Positions 7,966 to 12,712 of a DNA stretch of 12,712 bases are shown here, one piece after another (within the stretch, counting starts at the first letter, position 1; each line of letters opens with the position of its first letter). A program made the position numbers and the translations under genes. This DNA is from an uncultured Sutterella sp. (GTDB lineage: Bacteria > Pseudomonadota > Gammaproteobacteria > Burkholderiales > Burkholderiaceae_F). Location of the stretch: contig URYO01000018.1 of assembly GCA_900552195.1 (NCBI GenBank), positions 1-12,712 on the forward strand. Direction: 5' to 3'. The notes below the pieces were generated by a model that made no database searches, was not told the origin of the DNA, and worked only from the letters and a program-made list of their open reading frames with translations.

Positions 7966-9174
7966 TTAGTGTTCTGTCCATTTAACTTGTTTCATGTCCA
8001 CGCCTTCTTTGTACATCTCCCAAAGCGGGGACATTTCACGAAGCTGTGCAACCTTTTCTTTGATGAGTTTGACGGTGTAGTCAATCTCTTCTTCCGTCGT
8101 GAAGCGGCCTAAGCTGAAGCGGATGGAGCTATGAGCCAGTTCGTCATCAATACCGAGGGCACGCAGAACATAGGACGGTTCCAGGCTGGCGGAGGTGCAG
8201 GCGGAGCCGGAAGAAACAGCGATTTCAGGACAGCTGGCCATAAGGGCTTCACCTTCAACAAATGCGAAGCTGACATTGAGGTTGAACGGAGCTCTGTGTT
8301 CCATGCTTCCGTTGACATGAACGGCTTCGATTTCGCTTAAGCCTTTCCAAAGTCTGTCGCGAAGAGCGCCGATACGCTTCATTTCTTCGTCCATTTCCAG
8401 ACGGCACAGTCTGTAGGCTTCGCCCATACCGACGATCTGGTGTGTGGCAAGGGTGCCGGAGCGCATGCCTCTTTCGTGGCCGCCGCCGTGGATGATGGCT
8501 TCGATACGGGCACGCGGTTTACGGCGAACGTAAAGAGCACCCATACCCTTCGGTCCGTAAAGCTTGTGAGCAGAAAGGCTCATCAGATCGACTTTGAGTT
8601 TTTCCATGTCCAGAGGAATCTTACCGGCAGCCTGAGTGGCGTCGACGTGGAACAGGATTCCGCGTTCGCGGCACATTTCACCGATTTTTTCGATGTCCTG
8701 AATAACGCCGATTTCGTTGTTGACGGCCATCACGGAAACCAGAGTTGTATCAGAACGCATGGCTTTAGCCAAAGCGTCGAGGTCTAAGAGTCCGTCCTTG
8801 CCGACATCCATGTAGGTGACTTCAAAGCCTTCGCGTTCGAGCTCGCGCATGGAGTCCAACACCGCTTTGTGTTCGGTCTTTACCGTGATTAAATGCTTGC
8901 CCTTGTCCTTATGGAAACGAGCTGCACCTTTGATCGCGAGGTTGTCGCTTTCGGTAGCGCCGCTGGTCCAGACGATTTCTTTCGGATCGGCATTGATCAA
9001 AGCTGCAACTTCGGCACGAGCGTTTTCAACAGCCTCTTTGGCTTTCCAGCCGTACTCGTGGCTCGTGCTGGCAGCGTTGCCGAAATTCTCGTAGAGGAAA
9101 GGAATCATCTTATCGACGGCACGAGGATCCACAGGCGTAGTCGCAGAATAATCAAGGTAAATAGGGAACTTCAT
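7966..9174 (-). CDS. iscS: Cysteine desulfurase IscS
   Basis: IscS is a PLP enzyme that converts L-cysteine to alanine and a persulfide, feeding Fe-S clusters and usually tRNA thiolation too. The product is 402 residues, two shorter than E. coli, from a small deletion near residue 30 (PFLYENFGN). The PLP lysine is Lys204 ([10 protein letters not shown]). The sulfur-carrying cysteine is Cys326 in [21 protein letters not shown], on the long mobile loop typical of group I desulfurases. The C-terminal block [12 protein letters not shown], which includes the IscU-contacting region, is conserved. ATG 9174 is preferred because GGAG (9184-9181) lies six bases upstream; a TTG at 9186 in the same frame comes before that site. 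The gene begins 35 bases after iscR. Confidence 0.97.
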   Translation of the reverse strand: MKFPIYLDYSATTPVDPRAVDKMIPFLYENFGNAASTSHEYGWKAKEAVENARAEVAALINADPKEIVWTSGATESDNLAIKGAARFHKDKGKHLITVKTEHKAVLDSMRELEREGFEVTYMDVGKDGLLDLDALAKAMRSDTTLVSVMAVNNEIGVIQDIEKIGEMCRERGILFHVDATQAAGKIPLDMEKLKVDLMSLSAHKLYGPKGMGALYVRRKPRARIEAIIHGGGHERGMRSGTLATHQIVGMGEAYRLCRLEMDEEMKRIGALRDRLWKGLSEIEAVHVNGSMEHRAPFNLNVSFAFVEGEALMASCPEIAVSSGSACTSASLEPSYVLRALGIDDELAHSSIRFSLGRFTTEEEIDYTVKLIKEKVAQLREMSPLWEMYKEGVDMKQVKWTEH

Positions 9175-9180
9175 GATTAG

Positions 9181-9184
9181 CTCC
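9181..9184 (-). promoter_or_regulatory. Ribosome binding site deciding the iscS start
   Basis: GGAG on the - strand lies 6 bases before ATG 9174. This sets the iscS N-terminus as [14 protein letters not shown], the same as other IscS proteins, and rules out the longer TTG start. Confidence 0.75.
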
Positions 9185-9209
9185 AATGAAGAGATAAATT
9201 GGGGATTTA

Positions 9210-9665
9210 TTAAACCTTCGGTTTGATAATGGATACGGGGCTTAAGCCCTGATCTTTGAGCTTTTTCTTGTCAGCCAGGTTTTTCAGCGAGATCCCTTTC
9301 AGGAACTTGCGGATTTCCTCGTTGAGGCTTTCCCAAAGATCGAATGTGATGCACTCACCTTCTCCGTCGCAGACTTCTCTGTTTTTATCGCAGCTGGCTT
9401 TCTCCAGCGGATCGTCCACGGCTTCCAAAATATCGATCACCGTGATCTGATCTGCAGGCTTGGCCAAACGGTAACCGCCGGCAGGGCCGCGCACGCCTTC
9501 AAGGAGTCCGGCTCTGCGCAGCTTTCCGAAGATCTGCTCAAGATAGGCACTTGAAAGATGGCGTCTGTCCCCGATCGCAGCAATGGATACGTACTCTTCC
9601 GGATCGTGGAGAGCAATATCAAGCATTGCGGTGACGGCAAAACGGCCTTTAGTAGTGAGTTTCAT
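9210..9665 (-). CDS. iscR: Fe-S cluster-dependent transcriptional regulator IscR (Rrf2 family)
   Basis: IscR senses Fe-S status: with its [2Fe-2S] cluster it represses the isc operon. The product is 151 residues (162 in E. coli). The winged-helix domain is clear: [16 protein letters not shown] at the start, the recognition helix around [11 protein letters not shown] with Glu43, and the wing [10 protein letters not shown] at 58-67. The cluster loop has Cys92, Cys99 and Cys105. The first spacing is C-x6-C, one residue longer than the C-x5-C of E. coli. The position of the fourth ligand, His107 in E. coli, is Phe108 here (CITFDLW against CLTHALW), and no other His lies nearby. The Rrf2 fold, the operon position and two IscR-like boxes on its own promoter make the identity secure; how the cluster is held is open. 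Confidence 0.95.
   Translation of the reverse strand: MKLTTKGRFAVTAMLDIALHDPEEYVSIAAIGDRRHLSSAYLEQIFGKLRRAGLLEGVRGPAGGYRLAKPADQITVIDILEAVDDPLEKASCDKNREVCDGEGECITFDLWESLNEEIRKFLKGISLKNLADKKKLKDQGLSPVSIIKPKV
9212..9224 (-). repeat. Small inverted repeat at the iscR stop / iscR-iscS junction
   Basis: AAACC and GGTTT form a 5-bp stem with a 3-base loop, overlapping the final iscR codons and stop. No T-run follows, so it is not a terminator. It could be an mRNA structure between iscR and iscS, but a stem this short may be chance. Confidence 0.35.
9238..9249. repeat. 12-bp perfect palindrome near the iscR 3' end
   Basis: GGGCTTAAGCCC is a perfect palindrome inside the last codons of iscR. In RNA it would give at most a 4-bp GC stem with a TTAA loop. 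It lies 13 bases inward from the small hairpin at the stop. Role unknown. Confidence 0.4.
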
Positions 9666-9670
9666 ACTTA

Positions 9671-9691
9671 TTCCGATTCATTTAGTCGGAA
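9671..9691 (-). promoter_or_regulatory. IscR-type 1 box, promoter-proximal
   Basis: The dyad has the form TTCCGA-N9-TCGGAA. Read on the - strand, its 17-base core matches 15 of 17 positions of the E. coli type 1 IscR consensus as I remember it (YYGACTRWWWYAGTCRR). It lies just downstream of the -10 element, covers the expected transcription start and ends 5 bases before the iscR ATG, so bound IscR would block the promoter. Confidence 0.75.
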
Positions 9692-9720
9692 ATAATAGAC
9701 CGTTTTATTTCCGAGCGCAA
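9692..9720 (-). promoter_or_regulatory. Promoter of the isc operon (sigma70-like)
   Basis: On the - strand, TTGCGC (9720-9715) is followed by a 17-base spacer and TATTAT (9697-9692). Spacing is ideal and both hexamers are good matches. The predicted start is near 9685, giving a leader of about 20 bases before the iscR ATG. Two IscR boxes overlap it, one at the -35 and one at the start point. Confidence 0.78.
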
Positions 9721-9729
9721 TAGTCGGAA
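9709..9729 (-). promoter_or_regulatory. IscR-type 1 box, promoter-distal
   Basis: A second TTCCGA-N9-TCGGAA dyad has its centre 38 bp from the proximal one. Its 17-base core matches 14 of 17 type 1 consensus positions. It overlaps the -35 hexamer. The same outer arms and the same 9-base gap in both boxes argue for one protein binding both. Confidence 0.72.
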
Positions 9730-9731
9730 TT

Positions 9732-9754
9732 AAAAAAGCCCTCCGAAGAGGGCT
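9732..9754 (-). terminator. Rho-independent terminator with UUCG loop, after the phosphatase gene
   Basis: AGCCCTC and GAGGGCT (9737-9743, 9748-9754) form a 7-bp stem. On the - strand the loop is TTCG, an extra-stable tetraloop, and six T follow (9737-9732, the first also closing the stem). It lies 25 bases past the phosphatase stop and just upstream of the isc promoter, so it insulates the isc operon from transcription from uvrB and the phosphatase gene. A-rich flanks mean it might also act rightward. Confidence 0.88.
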
Positions 9755-9779
9755 AAAAAGGAAAATGATTTCTCAGCGG

Positions 9780-10277
9780 CTACAGAGCTGAGCCGGGAAT
9801 GTAGACGGAAGCGCGTTTCTTAACGACTTCAAGCAAGCCTTCGCAGGCGTCTTCACAGTAATCGAGCACCGTGTTGAAACCTTCATTGCCGCCGTAATAC
9901 GGATCGGGCACCACAGCCGTATCGTATTCGGTTGCGTAGCGCATCAGGAGCGCCAGCTTGTGTTTATACATCGGCGGGCAGATCTGCTGCATAGCAGTCA
10001 GATTTTCCCAGTCCATCGCCAAAATGAAGTCGCACTCCCTAAAGTCGTCGGATGTAATCTGACGGGCTCTCAGCTCGGACAAGTCATATCCGCGCTTGCG
10101 GCCTGCAATCTGAGCGCGCACGTCCGGCGCCTCTCCGACGTGATAACCATGTGTACCGGCAGAATCCACGATTACTTTGTCAGTCAGTCCGGCTTCCTTC
10201 ACCATTTTCTTAAAAACTGCTTCAGCCGTAGGGGAACGACAGATATTCCCCATGCACACAAATAAAACTTTTACCAT
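9780..10277 (-). CDS. Low-molecular-weight protein tyrosine phosphatase
   Basis: This cytosolic phosphatase removes phosphate from tyrosine (or small aryl phosphates) through a cysteinyl-phosphate intermediate. The product is 165 residues, normal for the family. The P-loop is at the N-terminus: Cys8-MGNIC-Arg14-Ser15, the C-x5-R-S signature, with Cys8 as nucleophile. The general acid is Asp125 in DPYYGG, again canonical. ATG 10277 puts the P-loop where the family has it. The frame stays open upstream to a TTG at 10376, but that stretch does not look like the family and has no ribosome binding site. The ATG itself has only a weak AAGAAG upstream. No exopolysaccharide or tyrosine kinase gene is nearby, so the target is unknown. 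A strong terminator separates it from iscR. Confidence 0.93.
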   Translation of the reverse strand: MVKVLFVCMGNICRSPTAEAVFKKMVKEAGLTDKVIVDSAGTHGYHVGEAPDVRAQIAGRKRGYDLSELRARQITSDDFRECDFILAMDWENLTAMQQICPPMYKHKLALLMRYATEYDTAVVPDPYYGGNEGFNTVLDYCEDACEGLLEVVKKRASVYIPGSAL

Positions 10278-10420
10278 GTTTTTTGCATTCTTCTTAATTG
10301 ACGAATTAATCACACCTCTCTCGCGTACACCGCAGGCAGGTTGCAATAGCTTACGAGCCCCTAACGCTTTTTGCAAAAATGTATAGGGTAATTACTAATA
10401 ATTCAACTCAAAATGAGCAC
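10278..10420. other. uvrB-phosphatase intergenic region with AT palindrome
   Basis: This 143-base gap separates the uvrB stop from the phosphatase ATG. It holds a 12-bp perfect palindrome, TTTTTGCAAAAA (10368-10379), and a second TTGCAA at 10341-10346. On the - strand, TTGCAA (10376-10371), a 17-base spacer and TAAGCT give a weak promoter candidate for the phosphatase. I see no convincing terminator for uvrB here. Confidence 0.45.
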
Positions 10421-12475
10421 TCAAGCATTCGGCTTTGCGCCTTCTTCATCCTCGCCGGGCGTTGCACCGAAAACCTGTTTACGAATAGACGCCAATTTAT
10501 CACGGACTTCGGAGGCTTTTTCGAATTCGAGATTCTTAGCATGCTCAAACATTTCGTTTTCGAGACGTTTGATTTCGCGTGCCAGTTCTTTCGGCCCCAT
10601 TTTTTCGTAATCCTGACCGTCCACCAGACCGAATTCGTTTTCAAGACTATCGCTCTTATAGACGCCGTCAATAATGTCACGGATCTCTTTCTTAACGCTC
10701 TTAGGCGTGATGTTGTGTGCGACGTTGTAAGCCGTTTGTTTTTCTCTGCGTCGTGCCGTTTCGTCCATCGCTCGGCGCATGGAATCAGTGATCGTATCGG
10801 CGTAAAGAATAGCCTTGCCCTCAACATTTCGCGCAGCACGTCCGATGGTCTGAATCAGAGAGCGTTCACTGCGCAGGAAGCCTTCTTTATCCGCATCCAA
10901 AATTGCGACCAGTGCTACTTCCGGAATATCCAGACCCTCTCTCAGCAAGTTAATACCGATCAGAACATCAAAAACGCCGGCGCGCAGATCACGAATGATT
11001 TCCACGCGTTCCACCGTATCAATGTCCGAGTGAAGGTAACGGACTTTGATGTCGTTATCCTGCAGGAAATCCGTTAAGTCCTCGGCCATGCGTTTAGTCA
11101 GGGTCGTAATCAGAATTCGCTGACCTTTAGGAATTCTCTCTTTGATTTCGCCGAGTACATCGTCCACTTGAGTCGTAGCCGGCCGTACTTCTACTTCCGG
11201 GTCCACGAGGCCCGTCGGACGCACCACCTGTTCAACGATCTGAGAAGAATGATTCAGCTCATAGTCTGCCGGAGTGGCCGAGACAAAGATCGCACGGCGC
11301 ATCTTGCTTTCGAATTCGTCAAAGCGGAGCGGACGGTTATCTTTGGCGCTCGGAAGACGGAATCCGTAGGTGACGAGGGTTTCTTTTCTTGCGCTGTCTC
11401 CGCGGTACATACCGCCGATCTGACCTAAAAGAACGTGCGATTCGTCAAAGAACATCAGCGCGTCTTTCGGCAGATAGTCGATCAAGGTCGGAGGCGGCTC
11501 TCCGGGCAGACCTCCTGCTAAGTGGCGGCTGTAGTTCTCAATGCCTTTGCAGAAGCCCACTTCATGGAGCATCTCCAAGTCAAAAAGCGTTCTTTCGCGG
11601 ATACGCTGCGCTTCAAGCAGCTTGCCGCTCTCTATAAATTTGGTTTCCTGATCCCGAAGTTCATCTTTGATGGCTTCAATCGCTCGCAGGATATCGTTTC
11701 TCGGCGTGACATAGTTCGATGTCGGATAGATAGCAAAGCGGTCTACCTTCTGGCGGGTTTTTCCGGTTAACGGATCGAAGAAATACATAGCTTCGATTTC
11801 GTCATCGAACAGCTCAATACGCAGCGCCATTTCCGAGTGCTCAGCCGGGAACACGTCGATTGTGTCGCCGCGAACGCGGAACTTCCCGCGCGTGAATTCC
11901 ATATCGTTGCGTTCGTATTGGATGCGGACCAAATGAGAAATCAAATCCCGCTGTTCGATCTTGTCACCGACTTTCAGGATAAGACGCATCTCGGTATAGG
12001 ACTCCGGCTTACCGATACCGTAGATGGCAGACACGGTCGCGACAATGATCACATCACGGCGTTCGAGCACGCTCTTTGAAGCCGACAGACGCATCTGCTC
12101 GATGTGTTCATTGATGGCAGAATCTTTTTCAATAAACAGATCCCGCTGAGGGACGTAAGCTTCGGGCTGATAGTAGTCGTAGTAACTGACGAAATACTCC
12201 ACCGCGTTGTTTGGGAAAAAGTCCCTCATTTCCGCGTAGAGCTGAGCGGCAAGGGTTTTATTCGGCGCCATGATGAGCGTCGGCAGACCGGTTCGAGCGA
12301 TAACGTTCGCCATGGTGTAGGTTTTGCCGCTGCCCGTCACGCCAAGCAGCGTCTGGGCCGTCAGGCCGTCCTCAATGCCTTCGACGAGTTCTTTGATTGC
12401 CTGAGGCTGATCTCCGGCCGCCTCAAATGGCTGATGCAGTTCAAACGGAGAATTGGGGAATTTGATGATTTTCAA
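10421..12475 (-). CDS. uvrB: Excinuclease ABC subunit B (UvrB)
   Basis: UvrB is the damage-verifying helicase-like subunit of nucleotide excision repair; it receives DNA from UvrA and recruits UvrC. The product is 684 residues (673 in E. coli). Seen in order: Walker A GVTGSGKT (45-52), the Tyr-rich beta-hairpin [12 protein letters not shown] (98-109) that clamps DNA, DESH (344-347), motif [10 protein letters not shown] (542-549), and a C-terminal UVR domain (about 628-663) for UvrC contact. A short acidic tail follows. The start is unusual: TTG 12475 gives [10 protein letters not shown], which matches the conserved N-terminus; the next stop upstream in frame is close (TAG), and the first in-frame ATG lies beyond Walker A. 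No good Shine-Dalgarno precedes the TTG. No LexA-type operator is recognised upstream. Confidence 0.97.
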   Translation of the reverse strand: MKIIKFPNSPFELHQPFEAAGDQPQAIKELVEGIEDGLTAQTLLGVTGSGKTYTMANVIARTGLPTLIMAPNKTLAAQLYAEMRDFFPNNAVEYFVSYYDYYQPEAYVPQRDLFIEKDSAINEHIEQMRLSASKSVLERRDVIIVATVSAIYGIGKPESYTEMRLILKVGDKIEQRDLISHLVRIQYERNDMEFTRGKFRVRGDTIDVFPAEHSEMALRIELFDDEIEAMYFFDPLTGKTRQKVDRFAIYPTSNYVTPRNDILRAIEAIKDELRDQETKFIESGKLLEAQRIRERTLFDLEMLHEVGFCKGIENYSRHLAGGLPGEPPPTLIDYLPKDALMFFDESHVLLGQIGGMYRGDSARKETLVTYGFRLPSAKDNRPLRFDEFESKMRRAIFVSATPADYELNHSSQIVEQVVRPTGLVDPEVEVRPATTQVDDVLGEIKERIPKGQRILITTLTKRMAEDLTDFLQDNDIKVRYLHSDIDTVERVEIIRDLRAGVFDVLIGINLLREGLDIPEVALVAILDADKEGFLRSERSLIQTIGRAARNVEGKAILYADTITDSMRRAMDETARRREKQTAYNVAHNITPKSVKKEIRDIIDGVYKSDSLENEFGLVDGQDYEKMGPKELAREIKRLENEMFEHAKNLEFEKASEVRDKLASIRKQVFGATPGEDEEGAKPNA

Positions 12476-12712
12476 GGTGGTGTCTGCCTAAAGAATCCTT
12501 TGAATTTGAAAAGTTTAGAACGAATCCTAAGACATCGGTTTTCCGATCATCCGATCTGGTCAGATTGCCTCGACCTCAGTCTTCTCTGCTTTAGATGAGT
12601 TCTAAGGACACATCCATTCTCAGTTCACTTTCAAACCAAACCCCTCTCAATTAAGCTTCGGCATCTTATTTTTCTTAAGCACGCAGGGTGATTTAAATAT
12701 CAATAATTCAAA
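12476..12712. other. Non-coding region upstream of uvrB
   Basis: These 237 bases contain no gene I can support. They should carry the uvrB promoter (leftward) and perhaps that of a gene beyond the window, but I find no convincing -35/-10 pair. Small symmetries are present: ATCGG-TTTT-CCGAT (12534-12547), then ATCTG-GT-CAGAT (12554-12565), with CCGAT repeated between them. No CTGT-N8-ACAG LexA box is seen. Confidence 0.5.

Noticed and set aside
9175-9186. TTG 9186 as the iscS start
   Set aside because: It lies before the GGAG, and ATG 9174 gives the conserved IscS N-terminus.
10278-10376. N-terminal extension of the phosphatase to TTG 10376
   Set aside because: The extra 33 residues are not part of the family fold and no ribosome binding site precedes the TTG.
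10379-11077. Long open frame (232 codons) on the + strand
   Set aside because: It runs antisense through the UvrB C-terminal coding region, its product resembles no family I know, and uvrB is certain. It is a shadow frame.
12476-12712. LexA (SOS) operator upstream of uvrB
   Set aside because: No CTGT-N8-ACAG or close variant was found on either strand; the ATCTG-GT-CAGAT dyad has the wrong spacing.
1-12712. Mobile element, CRISPR, toxin-antitoxin, defence or other novel system
   Set aside because: No transposase, integrase, direct-repeat array, tRNA or cluster of unknown genes was seen. Nearly all the sequence is accounted for by well-known core genes.

Overview
The window is ordinary, compact bacterial chromosome. 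Protein sequences (RF2, LysRS, the Isc proteins, UvrB) look proteobacterial and most like Betaproteobacteria/Burkholderiales. The gene order uvrB, low-molecular-weight phosphatase, iscR fits what I recall from that order. A gut Burkholderiales such as a Sutterellaceae member is my guess; this is inference without a database search.

Layout. Positions 33-4310 (+ strand) hold a tight cluster: prfB (RF2, with the classic +1 programmed frameshift), a short-chain dehydrogenase/reductase (SDR), lysS, and a DUF4743-type Nudix hydrolase, with gaps of 1-5 bases. Positions 4314-9665 (- strand) hold a complete isc operon read right to left: iscR, iscS, iscU, iscA, hscB, hscA, fdx, iscX. Between 9666 and 9779 lies its control region: a good sigma70-like promoter, two matching IscR-box dyads over it, and upstream of them a UUCG-loop terminator for the preceding gene. 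Positions 9780-10277 (- strand) encode a low-molecular-weight protein tyrosine phosphatase, 10421-12475 (- strand) encode UvrB, and 12476-12712 is non-coding with no gene I can support.

How the parts work together. The + cluster is translation-centred: RF2 ends translation at UGA/UAA and controls its own level by frameshifting, and LysRS charges tRNA-Lys. The SDR and Nudix enzymes are co-transcribed neighbours with no clear link to translation. The isc operon is the housekeeping iron-sulfur assembly line: IscS supplies sulfur, IscU is the scaffold, Fdx supplies electrons, HscB/HscA release the cluster from IscU, IscA is an A-type carrier, IscX modulates IscS, and IscR represses the operon. 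The two operons converge with a 3-base gap; the isc terminator lies inside the 3' end of the Nudix gene.

I found no mobile element, CRISPR array, tRNA/rRNA or unknown multi-gene system. The most interesting points are IscR with Phe where the histidine cluster ligand should be, the twin IscR boxes on a readable promoter, the isc terminator embedded antisense in a coding region, the SDR gene inserted between prfB and lysS, and unusual residues in IscU.
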